From assembly GCF_014200305.1 (NCBI RefSeq), contig NZ_JACHBL010000001.1, positions 2,170,001 through 2,234,000 on the forward strand: a stretch of 64,000 nt of DNA, read 5' to 3'. The DNA is from Neomicrococcus lactis. GTDB taxonomy: Bacteria; Actinomycetota; Actinomycetes; Actinomycetales; Micrococcaceae. Positions within the stretch are counted from its first letter, which is position 1, and the number at the start of each line of letters is the position of its first letter. The notes under the pieces were generated by a model, which was not told the origin of the DNA, ran no database searches, and saw only the letters and a program-made list of their open reading frames with translations. Shown here in pieces: positions 7,704 to 16,818 of this stretch. The position numbers were made by a program, and so were the translations under genes.

Positions 7704-9398
7704 CTACCGGCGCGCGCGGCTAGCGCGGGCCAAATTTGGAATGCGTCGTGCAAGTGGACCCAAGAATTCGTCCAGTTCAGGTACCGCTGAGCGCTTCAAA
7801 AGGACGATGTAGACCACGGCCATGACCAGACCAACCACCACGATGGAAACAATGGCCGTGAGAATGGAGTCCCACGCGAACCCATGCGTGAAGCCGCCTA
7901 GAAGGTACAGCACTCCGGCGCCCACCACGCCAGAAATCACCGCAATCCAGCCGATCCGCAGGTACGTATCCACCACAGACGCAACGCCATAGTCGCCGTA
8001 GCGGCGGACCACCAGGAAGTGCGCGATGATCGCGGACAGCACGTTCGTCACGCCGTAGAGGAGGGCCATTGCAAAAGCGATCTGCAGCGGCGGAACGGTG
8101 AAGGCCATGATGAAGGCAACAATGAGGCCAATGACGGCGATGATCGTTTGGATGAGCATGGGCGTCTTCGTGTCCTCCTCCGCGTAGAACACGCGAATCA
8201 GGAAGAAGTGAACGCTCTTGAACGGAAGTCCCAACGTGGTCAGCAACAGCAACTGACCAATGGCGGCGCCGGATTCCACGGCATTCGCGGACGTACCACC
8301 GAAGATTCGGCCCACCGGACCGGCCAAAACAATGAACGCCACCGTCGCGAAAAGAATCGGCACGGCCGTCGTCTTGAGCCCGCGAGCCAAAGCAGGCGCA
8401 ATGAGGTCCCGCTCCTTCTTGGCGAAGTGCGAGGACAGCTCGTTGAACAGGACCGTGGCCAGGGACAACGCGAAGATCGAGTGCGGCAGCACCGTGATGA
8501 GCTGGCTGGTGTTCAGCGCGTACTCACCAGGAACTCCTGCGCCACCGTCCGGTAGCTGGGCACGGGCCGCCGTAGCGCCGGAAACAATCCGTCCGTAGAT
8601 CAGTGAAGCAATGTTGCCCACCGTCATGGAGGCCAACGTCCAGGCCGCGATCTTGCCAACATGGCGCAGCCCCATGCCGCGCCAGCCGAAGTCAGGACGG
8701 ATATGCAGGCCGGTCCGCATGAGCGGAATGAAGAGAACCAGCGCTTGAAGCGCGATGCCCAACGTTGAACCGCCGGCTAACAGCCAGGTCTGCTGGCTGG
8801 ACCACGTTTCAAACTGCTGCCCGTCGGCACGGTAGGCACCGAACAAGAAGATGAACGCCCCAATCACGCCGATCTGCACCACGTTATTGAGGACAGGCGC
8901 CCACATGTAGGCGCCAAACCGGCTGTGAGCGTTGAGCGCTTGTCCCACTACGGCATAGACGCCGTAGAAGAACACTTGCGGCATACACCAGTACGCAAAG
9001 GCCGTACCGAGCGCCACTTGCTGAGGCGTCCAGCCGCTCGAGAGTGCTTGGATGATGGGCCCCGCGAGAAGAGTCAGGAGCGCCGTCGCCAAAGCCATGA
9101 CCACCACAGTCAGGGTGATCAGCTTGGAGGTGTACGCGCTTCCGCGGTCCGCCGCTTGAGAGGCTTTGATGAGCTGAGGAACCAACACCACGTTGAAGAT
9201 GCCGCCGGCTAACAACATGAAGATGATGGTAGGGATGACGTTGGCTTTTTCGAAGATGTCCGCCACCGCTGTGGTGGAACCGATCGCGACAGCCAGCAGA
9301 GCGGTGCGAGCGAAACCAAGGACTCGGGACACCATGGTTCCCGAAGCCATGAGGGCTACGGCTTTAGAGCGGCCGCGGGCGTCAGATGGAGCGCTAAT
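7704..9398 (-). CDS. murJ: Lipid II flippase MurJ (MviN)
   Basis: Polytopic membrane protein of the MOP superfamily that moves lipid II across the membrane for peptidoglycan synthesis. About fourteen hydrophobic helices are visible from ASGTMVSRVLGFARTALLA near residue 17 onward, and the C-terminus is short and basic (ARRIPNLARASRARR). The best ribosome-binding site, AAAGGA, overlaps the end of the NUDIX gene and is spaced for an ATT codon at 9398, six bases before which that gene stops; this implies a rare ATT start with translational coupling. The next ATG, at 9350, would cut the usual pre-helix residues. A reading frame open further upstream lies inside the NUDIX gene. Family certain, start not. 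Confidence 0.93.
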   Translation of the reverse strand: MSAPSDARGRSKAVALMASGTMVSRVLGFARTALLAVAIGSTTAVADIFEKANVIPTIIFMLLAGGIFNVVLVPQLIKASQAADRGSAYTSKLITLTVVVMALATALLTLLAGPIIQALSSGWTPQQVALGTAFAYWCMPQVFFYGVYAVVGQALNAHSRFGAYMWAPVLNNVVQIGVIGAFIFLFGAYRADGQQFETWSSQQTWLLAGGSTLGIALQALVLFIPLMRTGLHIRPDFGWRGMGLRHVGKIAAWTLASMTVGNIASLIYGRIVSGATAARAQLPDGGAGVPGEYALNTSQLITVLPHSIFALSLATVLFNELSSHFAKKERDLIAPALARGLKTTAVPILFATVAFIVLAGPVGRIFGGTSANAVESGAAIGQLLLLTTLGLPFKSVHFFLIRVFYAEEDTKTPMLIQTIIAVIGLIVAFIMAFTVPPLQIAFAMALLYGVTNVLSAIIAHFLVVRRYGDYGVASVVDTYLRIGWIAVISGVVGAGVLYLLGGFTHGFAWDSILTAIVSIVVVGLVMAVVYIVLLKRSAVPELDEFLGPLARRIPNLARASRARR

Positions 9399-9403
9399 GG
9401 TTT

Positions 9404-10213
9404 CTATCCTTTGAAATACCGTGGGAGGGCTTCGCGAGCCAATTGTGCAATGCGGCGTTCGTTGGGGAAAGACAGCCGGTGCGTTAGATCCGCGAGCGGC
9501 ACCCATGCGACGTCGACGGCTTCATGGTCCGGGTCCTTGTCGATGGTCAAGTATCCGCCGGTTGCCTGCAATAAGTAGTGATGCACGGTTTTGTGAACGC
9601 GATAGCGAGGCACGGTGAACCAATAATCAATGCTGCCGAGCGGCGTGAGGATGTGGCCCTGAATGCCCGTTTCCTCTTCCACTTCGCGTTCAGCGGCTTG
9701 CTCGTTGGTCTCGACGCCTTCCGGGTGCCCCTTCGGCAAACACCATTCGAGACGGCCACCGCGGTTGTAGCGCGCGATGATGGCGACCGGCAGGTCCGGC
9801 TTTGACATGTCCACAATCACGCCGCCAGCGCTTACTTCTTCTACCGTGGGCAGCGAGTACGTGCTGAACGCTTGCGCGGAACGAGCCGCTGACAAGGGCG
9901 TGGGCGTGTTCACGGAGACTTCCGTGACGGTGGTGTACTCCGTTTCGCGGTACACCCGGTACATTCCGGGTCGCGGAGTTGGAGATTGATTACGACGACG
10001 CTGGCTCGCTTCCGCGCGCTGCGAAGCGCGCTTTTCGGAATCGTCTGCGTCCGCATCTGGGACCGGTCCTGCATTTTGGGTGCCTTCTGGACCCAACAAT
10101 TCTTGGTTCTTCAAGCGTTCCTGACGCTGATTTTCCCGGATTTTGGCGCGCTCATAAGCACGCGCTAACGAAAGCGGCGTGCGTTTGGGAGCGCGCGGAA
10201 CCGGATGAACCAT
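9404..10213 (-). CDS. NUDIX hydrolase with long N-terminal extension
   Basis: The NUDIX box is complete near residues 160-182: GHPEGVETNEQAAEREVEEETG, fitting Gx5Ex7REUxEExGU, which binds Mg2+ and cleaves nucleoside diphosphate-linked substrates. The preceding 130 residues are basic, Arg/Gln-rich and probably disordered. Its place before murJ is conserved in relatives. I place the start at the ATG at 10213 (VHPVPRAPKR follows); a start further upstream at 10312 would run into the divergent cca gene. The substrate cannot be told from the sequence. The stop codon lies within the ribosome-binding region of murJ. Confidence 0.88.
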   Translation of the reverse strand: MVHPVPRAPKRTPLSLARAYERAKIRENQRQERLKNQELLGPEGTQNAGPVPDADADDSEKRASQRAEASQRRRNQSPTPRPGMYRVYRETEYTTVTEVSVNTPTPLSAARSAQAFSTYSLPTVEEVSAGGVIVDMSKPDLPVAIIARYNRGGRLEWCLPKGHPEGVETNEQAAEREVEEETGIQGHILTPLGSIDYWFTVPRYRVHKTVHHYLLQATGGYLTIDKDPDHEAVDVAWVPLADLTHRLSFPNERRIAQLAREALPRYFKG

Positions 10214-10306
10214 GTATTCCACTCTAGCTAATGGCGTTACTCTCACCGATTGAGTGATTGACGGTGGCGCGGAATCAGTGCAAAATCTGGCAATCTTAAA
10301 GGCACT

Positions 10307-11731
10307 ATGCATGAACTTTCCGAGCTTCCTCAGTTGCTAACCGCTCTTCCGACGTCTGTTGTGGAGCTCGGCAAGCTCTTTGATGAGGCCGGATATGAGA
10401 TTTCGCTGGTGGGCGGACCGGTTCGCGACCTCTTCTTGGGCCGTATTTCTCCGGACCTAGACTTCACCACGAACGCGCGCCCAGATGACATCCTGCGTGT
10501 GATCGAGGGCTGGGCGGACGCCACGTGGGACGTGGGCCGCGAGTTCGGAACCATCGCTTTTCGGCGCGGTAAGGACCAATTCGAAGTAACTACCTATCGC
10601 GCGGACGCTTATGACGGCGACTCCAGGAAGCCGATTGTTGCCTTCGGTGACCGCCTTGAGGACGACTTGGTGCGTCGAGACTTCACGATGAACGCCATGG
10701 CGTTGCGCTTACCTGCACTCGAGCTCGTGGACCCATACGGCGGCCTCAAGGACGTGCGCGCATCCCGAGTGATGACCCCGGGTACCCCCGAGGTCTCTTT
10801 CACCGATGACCCTCTGCGCATGATGCGCGCGGCACGCTTTACGTCCCAATTGGGCGTCGATTTGGCTCCCGAGGTGGAGCAGGCGATGACGGACATGGCG
10901 GACCAGATTAACCGCATTTCCCGCGAACGTGTGAGGGATGAAATCATCAAAACCATTGTTGGTGATTACCCTCGGAAGGGTGTTGACGTCCTGGTGCGCA
11001 GCGGTTTGGCGGATCACGTCTTGCCGGAGGTTTCGGCTTTGCAGCTCGAAACTGACGAGCACCACCGCCACAAGGACGTCTACCAGCACTCGCTCCAAGT
11101 TTTGGAGCAGGCTGCGGATTTGGAATCGGATGCCGAGGGTCCCGTCCCCGGCCCGGACTTCGTCTTGCGTTTTGCGGCCCTAATGCACGACGTCGGAAAG
11201 CCCGCCACCCGCAAGTTCGAGAGCACGGGAGCTGTGTCTTTCCGTCATCACGACATGGTGGGGGCCAAGCTTACGAAGAAGCGCATGCGCGAGCTTCGCT
11301 TCGACAACGAGACCACGAAGGACGTCGCGCGACTCGTAGAACTGCACATGCGCTTCTATGGTTACGGCGATGCCGGCTGGACGGACTCGGCCGTGCGCCG
11401 CTACGTCAACGACGCCGGACCGCTCTTGGAGCGCTTGCACCGCTTAACGCGTAGTGACGTCACCACGCGTAATCGCCGCAAGGCCGAACGGCTGGCTTTT
11501 GCCTACGACGACCTCGAGCAGCGCATCGCGGCTTTGCGCGAGCAAGAAGAGCTCGATGCTGTGCGCCCAGATCTGGACGGCAAGCAGATCATGGAGATCT
11601 TGGGAATTAAGCCGGGCCCAGAGGTGGGGCAGGCGTACAAGTTCTTGCTGGAACACCGTCTCGACAATGGACCGGTCAGTCCCGAAGAGGCCGCCGAGCT
11701 GCTCAACACCTGGTGGAGCGAGCGCTCTTAA
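10307..11731 (+). CDS. cca: tRNA nucleotidyltransferase (CCA-adding) with HD domain
   Basis: Adds or repairs the 3' CCA of tRNAs using CTP and ATP. Class II polymerase-beta-type head: GGPVRD and the catalytic DLDF pair lie at residues 37-51, the RRDFTMNAMA motif near 123-132. An HD phosphohydrolase domain follows, with MHDVGKP near 292. The 474-residue length is normal for the actinobacterial form. Divergent from the NUDIX gene, with under 100 bases between starts. AAAGG stands before the ATG. Confidence 0.95.
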   Translation: MHELSELPQLLTALPTSVVELGKLFDEAGYEISLVGGPVRDLFLGRISPDLDFTTNARPDDILRVIEGWADATWDVGREFGTIAFRRGKDQFEVTTYRADAYDGDSRKPIVAFGDRLEDDLVRRDFTMNAMALRLPALELVDPYGGLKDVRASRVMTPGTPEVSFTDDPLRMMRAARFTSQLGVDLAPEVEQAMTDMADQINRISRERVRDEIIKTIVGDYPRKGVDVLVRSGLADHVLPEVSALQLETDEHHRHKDVYQHSLQVLEQAADLESDAEGPVPGPDFVLRFAALMHDVGKPATRKFESTGAVSFRHHDMVGAKLTKKRMRELRFDNETTKDVARLVELHMRFYGYGDAGWTDSAVRRYVNDAGPLLERLHRLTRSDVTTRNRRKAERLAFAYDDLEQRIAALREQEELDAVRPDLDGKQIMEILGIKPGPEVGQAYKFLLEHRLDNGPVSPEEAAELLNTWWSERS

Positions 11732-11732
11732 G

Positions 11733-11790
11733 GAGCTCTCAAGAGCTCGAGACGAGACTCCGTCTCAGAAAATTCTCAAAATTATCTGAG
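11733..11790 (+). terminator. Hairpins behind cca, possible terminator
   Basis: Three small inverted repeats follow the cca stop: GAGCTC-TCAA-GAGCTC, GAGAC...GTCTC, and TTCTCA...TGAGAA. None has a clear T run, so termination is uncertain. Confidence 0.35.
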
Positions 11791-11797
11791 AAATGCC

Positions 11798-11827
11798 TTG
11801 CGCATGTCGTGAGTCACCCCGTACAGT
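11798..11827 (+). promoter_or_regulatory. Candidate promoter of the fhs leader
   Basis: TTGCGC and TACAGT are separated by 18 bases, a fair match to the housekeeping sigma pattern. It would start a leader of nearly 700 bases ahead of fhs. Confidence 0.4.
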
Positions 11828-11885
11828 AATCTCCTGATTGGGAAATACCAATGCGGTACTTTTCCACTCATGTCATGTATTGAAT

Positions 11886-12099
11886 GCCAGCTCAGCTGGC
11901 CGGACTGCCAAAAGGAGGTGGATGAAGTGTTTATTTTCATAACGAAGACTCCGGAATTCGGAATCACAGGACACATCTCTGCCTCCGTGCGTGCGCACTA
12001 GCCCAGCAGTCATTCCTTAAGACACTTTTCTTAGAACTCTTTTCTGCTGTCTCTGGCTAGGAACCTCGTTCGAGAGGCCCCGTTGATCATCAACCGGCC
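11886..12099 (+). promoter_or_regulatory. Structured leader RNA upstream of fhs
   Basis: Contains several inverted repeats: GCCAGC-TCA-GCTGGC (11886-11900) just before a strong ribosome-binding site, CAGCAG/CTGCTG arms at 12004 and 12044 behind the first small ORF, and GGCC..GTTG/CAAC.GGCC at 12076-12099. A translated short ORF between hairpins is the layout of an attenuator. It lacks the CCGCCTGGGC block of ZTP riboswitches, which often precede fhs elsewhere. I do not recognise a known class. Confidence 0.4.
11927..12001 (+). CDS. 24-codon leader ORF with near-perfect ribosome-binding site
   Basis: Starts at GTG, eight bases after AAAGGAGG, the strongest Shine-Dalgarno sequence of the neighbourhood. 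The peptide begins VFIFITKTPEF and ends SASVRAH. It lies between two hairpins of the leader, so it is more likely a regulatory leader peptide than a functional protein. An ATG at 11922 in another frame gives only six codons and is too close to the ribosome-binding site. No known leader-peptide family is recognised. Confidence 0.45.
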   Translation: MFIFITKTPEFGITGHISASVRAH

Positions 12100-12119
12100 C
12101 ACCTTCGAAAGAGCACAAC

Positions 12120-12323
12120 ATGTTCCGCCCTCCAGCATTCGTCGTAGATCTCACGCGACAACCATCCACTCAATTTCACCTCAGCCAACCCCTGCGCGGC
12201 GTAAGTGACGATTTTTCGCAAGCTCCGGCGTCGTCCTTGTATCAAAACAGCGGTTCTGAACTCTTAATATCTGGACCCGCTGTACTTACTGCCCGCTACC
12301 GCAATCTGGCCGAAGGGAGGTAG
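12120..12323 (+). CDS. Hypothetical 67-residue ORF in fhs leader
   Basis: Begins MFRPPAFVVDLTRQ, behind a weak AAAGAG site, and ends in NLAEGR. Its stop codon lies between the ribosome-binding site and start of the next small ORF, so the two are probably translationally coupled. No domain, signal or membrane helix is visible. Codon use is less biased than in neighbouring genes, and it may be no more than a translated leader segment. Confidence 0.35.
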   Translation: MFRPPAFVVDLTRQPSTQFHLSQPLRGVSDDFSQAPASSLYQNSGSELLISGPAVLTARYRNLAEGR

Positions 12324-12327
12324 AAGA

Positions 12328-12456
12328 ATGAATACGCATCACCCATCACATTCGAAGCAAATTCCAAAGCATAAGGAAGCGGTCTACTTCGATTTTCGTT
12401 CACGCGAACGCTGGGAATCACAGTTTCCGCTAGAAATGATCCACCGTGTGCGGTAA
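12328..12456 (+). CDS. Hypothetical 42-residue basic ORF in fhs leader
   Basis: GGGAGG stands seven bases before the ATG, a strong site. The product starts MNTHHPSHSKQIPKHKEAV and is rich in His, Lys and Arg. It ends 64 bases before fhs. No family recognised. Position and strong initiation signal argue that it is translated. Confidence 0.45.
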   Translation: MNTHHPSHSKQIPKHKEAVYFDFRSRERWESQFPLEMIHRVR

Positions 12457-12520
12457 CCCTCTACACAACGCTCAAACTGCGATAGTTTGAAGCTGTTGTA
12501 TACCCAAAGGAGGGCATGCC

Positions 12521-14212
12521 GTGTCTGAATCTCAGACTCAACAGCTTGAAATGACCGACCTGGCGATTGCAGGACGCGCGACGCTCAAGCCAATCGTTGA
12601 GATTGCATCAGCAGCAGGTATCGACGAAGACGACTTGGAATTGTACGGAAAGTACAAGGCAAAAGTCGATGTTTTTCGCAAAAAGGCAGGAGAGGCTAAC
12701 CAGGGCAAGATCGTCCTGGTGACCGCCATGTCACCGACGCCAGCGGGTGAGGGTAAATCAACCACCACCGTTGGCCTCGGTGACGCTCTTGCGTTAGAGG
12801 GGCAGCGAGTTGTCATCGCCCTCCGGGAACCGTCGCTGGGACCCATCTTCGGTATCAAGGGCGGCGCTGCAGGCGGCGGCTACGCTCAAGTCCTCCCGAT
12901 GGAAGACATCAACATGCACTTCACGGGCGACTTCCACGCCATCACGAGTGCTCACAACCTCCTCGCCGCGTTGATGGATAACCACATTCATCAAGGCAAC
13001 GCACTCAATATTGATCCGCGGCGCATCCAGTTCCGCCGCGTCATGGACATGAATGACCGCGCTTTGCGCGATGTGGTCATTGGACTGGGCGGCCCCACCG
13101 AGGGCGTGCCGCGCGAAAGCGGCTTCGACATCACGGTGGCCTCTGAGGTCATGGCAATCTTCTGCCTCGCGACGTCCATCGATGACCTGCGCGAAAGACT
13201 CTCCAAGATCACCGTGGCGTACACCTATGACCGCAAGCCCGTTACGGCCGGTGACTTGAACGCTCAGGGCTCCATGACCATGCTGCTCAAGGACGCGCTC
13301 AAGCCGAACTTGGTGCAGACCATTCAGGGAACACCCGCCTTTGTTCACGGCGGACCGTTCGCGAACATCGCACACGGCTGCAACTCGATCCTCGCCACCA
13401 ACACCGCTCGTGAATATGCGGACATCGTGGTGACGGAAGCTGGCTTTGGTGCTGACCTGGGTGCCGAAAAGTTCATGAACATCAAGTCCCGTTTTGGCGG
13501 CTTAGGTCCGGACGCCGCCGTAGTGGTGGCAACGATCCGCGCTTTGAAGATGCATGGCGGTGTACCAAAGACGGAGCTCGGCCAAGCGAACGCCCAGGCC
13601 ATCCGCAACGGCTTCGCCAACCTCAAGCGCCACATCGGGAACATCCGGAAGTTCGGTATTGAGCCGATTGTCGCGCTCAACCGCTTCACCTCAGACACGG
13701 ACGAAGAGCTCGCGATTGTTGAAGAGCTCGTGCGCGCTGAGGGTGCCGAGGTAGCTATCGCCAACATGTGGGCCGAAGGCGGCGAAGGCGGCCGTGACTT
13801 GGCACGGAAGGTCATTCAGGCTGTCGAGAAGCCGAGCAATTTCCACCATCTCTATGATCTGGATCTGTCCATCGAGGACAAGATCGCCACGATCGTTAAA
13901 GAAATCTACGGCGGCAGCGGCGTGGAATTCAGCGCGGCTGCGAAGAAGCGCCTCGAGGAGATCAACGACAACGGCTGGTCCAACATGCCTGTATGTATGG
14001 CCAAAACGCAGTACTCGTTCTCTGATGATGCCGCGAAGCTCGGTGCGCCAACGGATTTCACAATCTCCATTCGAGATCTGCAGGTCCGTACCGGTGCCGG
14101 ATTCATCGTGGCCATCACGGGTGCCATCATGACCATGCCGGGTCTGCCTAAGGAGCCTGCAGCACTGCGCATGGATGTTGGCGACGACGGCAAGGCGATC
14201 GGGCTCTTCTAG
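12521..14212 (+). CDS. fhs: Formate-tetrahydrofolate ligase
   Basis: Makes 10-formyltetrahydrofolate from formate, ATP and THF, feeding one-carbon units to purine and formyl-Met-tRNA synthesis. The P-loop [19 protein letters not shown] is at about residues 69-87, [14 protein letters not shown] and the [13 protein letters not shown] block follow, and the C-terminus [11 protein letters not shown] is typical. The length of 563 residues is normal. Start is GTG at 12521, seven bases behind AAAGGAGG; the ATG five bases earlier is in another frame. Preceded by a long leader with small ORFs and followed by a strong bidirectional hairpin. Confidence 0.97.
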   Translation: MSESQTQQLEMTDLAIAGRATLKPIVEIASAAGIDEDDLELYGKYKAKVDVFRKKAGEANQGKIVLVTAMSPTPAGEGKSTTTVGLGDALALEGQRVVIALREPSLGPIFGIKGGAAGGGYAQVLPMEDINMHFTGDFHAITSAHNLLAALMDNHIHQGNALNIDPRRIQFRRVMDMNDRALRDVVIGLGGPTEGVPRESGFDITVASEVMAIFCLATSIDDLRERLSKITVAYTYDRKPVTAGDLNAQGSMTMLLKDALKPNLVQTIQGTPAFVHGGPFANIAHGCNSILATNTAREYADIVVTEAGFGADLGAEKFMNIKSRFGGLGPDAAVVVATIRALKMHGGVPKTELGQANAQAIRNGFANLKRHIGNIRKFGIEPIVALNRFTSDTDEELAIVEELVRAEGAEVAIANMWAEGGEGGRDLARKVIQAVEKPSNFHHLYDLDLSIEDKIATIVKEIYGGSGVEFSAAAKKRLEEINDNGWSNMPVCMAKTQYSFSDDAAKLGAPTDFTISIRDLQVRTGAGFIVAITGAIMTMPGLPKEPAALRMDVGDDGKAIGLF

Positions 14213-14240
14213 GAGTTCAACGCCAACGGACTAAACAGCA

Positions 14241-14284
14241 GAGGGCCGGTAGCGAGCAATAACAATTGCTTACTACCGGCCCTC
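14241..14284. terminator. Bidirectional terminator between fhs and ino1
   Basis: GAGGGCCGGTAG and CTACCGGCCCTC make a 12-bp stem, with an inner AGCAAT/ATTGCT stem. It lies between two convergent genes and is followed by T-rich sequence on the plus strand. Confidence 0.8.
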
Positions 14285-14297
14285 TTGCCGTGAACTT

Positions 14298-15386
14298 TTA
14301 GTGCTGGTTATCAGTTCCGGCGATGAAGTCTTCGACCTTCTGCTTGGCCACGGAGTCCTCGTACTGCTCTGGTGGGGACTTCATGAAGTAGGAGGAAGCC
14401 GAGAGGATCGGTCCGCCGATGCCGCGGTCCAGTGCAATCTTCGCGGCACGCACGGCGTCGATGATCACGCCGGCAGAGTTCGGGGAATCCCAAACTTCGA
14501 GTTTGTACTCAAGGGACACAGGGGCGTCGCCGAAGTTGCGGCCTTCGAGGCGGACGAATGCCCACTTGCGGTCATCAAGCCATGCAACGTAGTCCGACGG
14601 ACCAATGTGAACGTCGCGCTCGCCGAGATCGGCAGAGGTGTTGGACGTAACGGCCTGGGTTTTGGAGATTTTCTTGGACTCAAGGCGATCACGCTCAAGC
14701 ATGTTTTTGAAGTCCATGTTTCCACCAACGTTGAGCTGGTAGGTGCGGTCCAAGATCACGCCGCGGTCCTCGAACAAGCGAGCCATGACGCGGTGGGTGA
14801 TGGTGGCGCCGATCTGGGACTTAATGTCGTCGCCAACAATAGGAACGCCAGCTTCGGTGAACTTGTCAGCCCACTCCTTGGTGCCGGCGATGAAAACTGG
14901 CAAAGCGTTGACGAAGGCAACCTTCGCGTCGATAGCAGCTTGAGCGTAGAACTTGGCGGCATGTTCTGAGCCAACGGGCAAGTAGCAGACCATGACGTCT
15001 ACCTTGTTGTCCTTCAGGACCTGTACAACGTCTACTGGCTCCGCGTCAGACTCTTCAATGGTCTCGCGGTAGTAACGGCCAAGGCCATCCAAGGTGTGGC
15101 CGCGTTGCACGGTCACACCGGTGTGAGGAACGTCGGCAATCTTGATGGTGTTGTTTTCGCTCGCGAGGATCGCTTCTGAAAGATCGAGACCAACCTTCTT
15201 GGCGTCGACATCAAATGCGGTCACAAACTCGACGTCGTTGATGTGGTACTTGCCGAATTCCACGTGCATGAGGCCAGGAACGGTCTCGCCTGCCGTGGCG
15301 TTTTGGTAGTACTGAACACCCTGAACCAGTGAGCTGGCACAGTTGCCAACGCCCACAATGGCCACACGAATTGGATTGCCCGACAC
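14298..15386 (-). CDS. ino1: Inositol-1-phosphate synthase (actinobacterial type)
   Basis: Converts glucose 6-phosphate to 1L-myo-inositol 1-phosphate with NAD+, the first step toward phosphatidylinositol, mycothiol and related compounds. The Rossmann motif is [16 protein letters not shown] at residues 8-23, the phosphate-binding region includes NALPVFIAG and [15 protein letters not shown], and the catalytic lysine segment [11 protein letters not shown] is present. The 362-residue length matches mycobacterial Ino1, shorter than eukaryotic enzymes. GTG start behind AGGAG. Convergent with fhs. Confidence 0.95.
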   Translation of the reverse strand: MSGNPIRVAIVGVGNCASSLVQGVQYYQNATAGETVPGLMHVEFGKYHINDVEFVTAFDVDAKKVGLDLSEAILASENNTIKIADVPHTGVTVQRGHTLDGLGRYYRETIEESDAEPVDVVQVLKDNKVDVMVCYLPVGSEHAAKFYAQAAIDAKVAFVNALPVFIAGTKEWADKFTEAGVPIVGDDIKSQIGATITHRVMARLFEDRGVILDRTYQLNVGGNMDFKNMLERDRLESKKISKTQAVTSNTSADLGERDVHIGPSDYVAWLDDRKWAFVRLEGRNFGDAPVSLEYKLEVWDSPNSAGVIIDAVRAAKIALDRGIGGPILSASSYFMKSPPEQYEDSVAKQKVEDFIAGTDNQH

Positions 15387-15520
15387 TCATTGCTCCTAAG
15401 AAAACCTGAATACTTCGGCTCCGGCGCGCGAAAAATTACCGAAAATTGAGCCTTACTGATTCTAGTACACAGAACGCTGTTATTATTCCGCGCTTACTTC
15501 AGGTTCATCACAGTGGAGGG

Positions 15521-16486
15521 TCAAGAGCGGGCTGCTGAGGACAAAGGATGATTGACCCATGAGGCGCCGGCGGCCTTCGTGACGGCCTTCCACACGGCCA
15601 AATTTCGATCATTTACAACGTTAACCGTTTGATTTTGGCGTAATGCGCGAAGATGCTGCCCTATCCAGACTGTTCCACGTGAAACATTAGCAACCCCTGA
15701 GCGTTGCCACTCCTCCAATAGCGAACCAGGCTCCCACCCGGCCGGCACGTAGCGCATTGGCCCTTCGAGGGACAGGATTCCCACGATTTCGCGCAGTACC
15801 TGCACCATGGCGGTTTCGTGCTGCAGCGACCTCAACTCGGGCGCCAACAGGATATTCGGCTCGAAGCACGGCTCCTCCGGCGGCATTGCCCCCAACCATT
15901 CGAAGGCATGCCCTTCCACAGCGACACCCGCCTGAACTAAACCTTTTTCGGTTGAATTTGAGAGTTCAGTTGAAGTCATAAGGCACAACCGCTTCGCGTC
16001 GGCGAGCCACCGCAAGCGCTTGGCCAGAATGGTTCGACTCGACGCGAGCCGCGCTGGACTCAGGATGAGATCCGCGAACGCCAGTACGGAGGGGCCTTCA
16101 AGAGTGAGTACGACGCCGCCGCGTACGTGAGGCGAATTGATTGCGTCCGCGAGGAGTCGGCTGACATGGGGATCCCACAGATCTGCGATCACCCTGCGGT
16201 CCGCCCGTTGGCGGTGCACCCAAGCGGCGCTGGCCTGCTCCGGAATCCACCCCATGCGAAATTCGGAGGACACGAGTTTTTGGAAGCTGGGCCATGCATC
16301 CGGCGCAAATTCTGAGTGGCCATGGGCTTCTGGAGCTGCCAGAGCAAGTGCTGTTGAATGCCCGAGTACCCCCGCATTGTGGGCTTCGGCGACGCACAGT
16401 GCCTGAAAATCGGTCCTCGCCCACGCTGCCGCGAAACCCTGTGCTGGTCGTGCTGATGGCTGGACTGCCTGCTGAAGCTTGGTCAT
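15521..16486 (-). CDS. Conserved-looking protein of unknown function
   Basis: About 321 residues with no motif I recognise, no signal peptide and no clear membrane helix. The middle has alternating Leu/Ala-rich and basic segments (LAKRLRWLADAKRLCLMTSTE), compatible with a soluble alpha/beta protein. I start it at ATG 16486, five bases behind AAAGGGG; a GTG six codons earlier is in frame. A one-mismatch parS 16-mer lies in the coding sequence, translated as NVSRGT. The gene is upstream of ino1 on the same strand, 134 bases away. Low similarity to anything known to me; function open. Confidence 0.65.
   Translation of the reverse strand: MTKLQQAVQPSARPAQGFAAAWARTDFQALCVAEAHNAGVLGHSTALALAAPEAHGHSEFAPDAWPSFQKLVSSEFRMGWIPEQASAAWVHRQRADRRVIADLWDPHVSRLLADAINSPHVRGGVVLTLEGPSVLAFADLILSPARLASSRTILAKRLRWLADAKRLCLMTSTELSNSTEKGLVQAGVAVEGHAFEWLGAMPPEEPCFEPNILLAPELRSLQHETAMVQVLREIVGILSLEGPMRYVPAGWEPGSLLEEWQRSGVANVSRGTVWIGQHLRALRQNQTVNVVNDRNLAVWKAVTKAAGASWVNHPLSSAARS
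15671..15686. other. Outlying parS-like site with one mismatch
   Basis: TGTTCCACGTGAAACA: C replaces T at position 5. It lies about 11.5 kb from the main cluster, inside the unknown gene ending at 15521, in the same VSRxT reading frame as the sites in parB. Confidence 0.6.
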
Positions 16487-16580
16487 GAAGCCCCTTTCAC
16501 TCACTAGGCACGTTAGGTGTGCAGGATTGCGAGTCAGTGAATGACATATGAACAGGGCGCGAAGTAAAAGAGCCGAGGTA

Positions 16581-16770
16581 ATGAAAAGTAGACAGACGCC
16601 TCATCATTGAAGCCACAAAGCTCGTCTTCATTCAGGACAATCCCCAAAAATTGGCAGAGCTTGCGCGCGAAGTCGAGAAAAATTATGCGGAGTATCTCCG
16701 CAACGGTGGCGAGTTACTTCAGGATCTTTCTTCGTGTGCACGGTTCTTTCTTCGTGTGCACGGTGGCTAA
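16581..16770 (+). pseudogene. Small frameshifted ORF with 20-bp tandem duplication
   Basis: A coding-like frame reads RRLIIEATKLVFIQDNPQ, then AELAREVEKNYAEYLRNGGE, ending at TAA 16768. The only plausible start, ATG 16581, is one base out of frame across an AAAA run. A perfect 20-bp tandem duplication at 16725-16764, not a multiple of three, further shifts the 3' end. I do not recognise the family. It looks like a small alpha-helical protein gene that has decayed. Confidence 0.4.
16725..16764. repeat. Perfect 20-bp tandem duplication
   Basis: TCTTTCTTCGTGTGCACGGT occurs twice head to tail (16725-16744 and 16745-16764) with no mismatch, which suggests a recent slippage event. Confidence 0.9.
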
Positions 16771-16818
16771 CCCAGCGATGTTGCTGAGACGGCACGTGTC
16801 ATTGGCTAGTCTGGAAGC

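Noticed and set aside
12500-12530. ZTP riboswitch before fhs
   Set aside because: Expected from other genomes, but the conserved CCGCCTGGGC block is not present anywhere in the leader.
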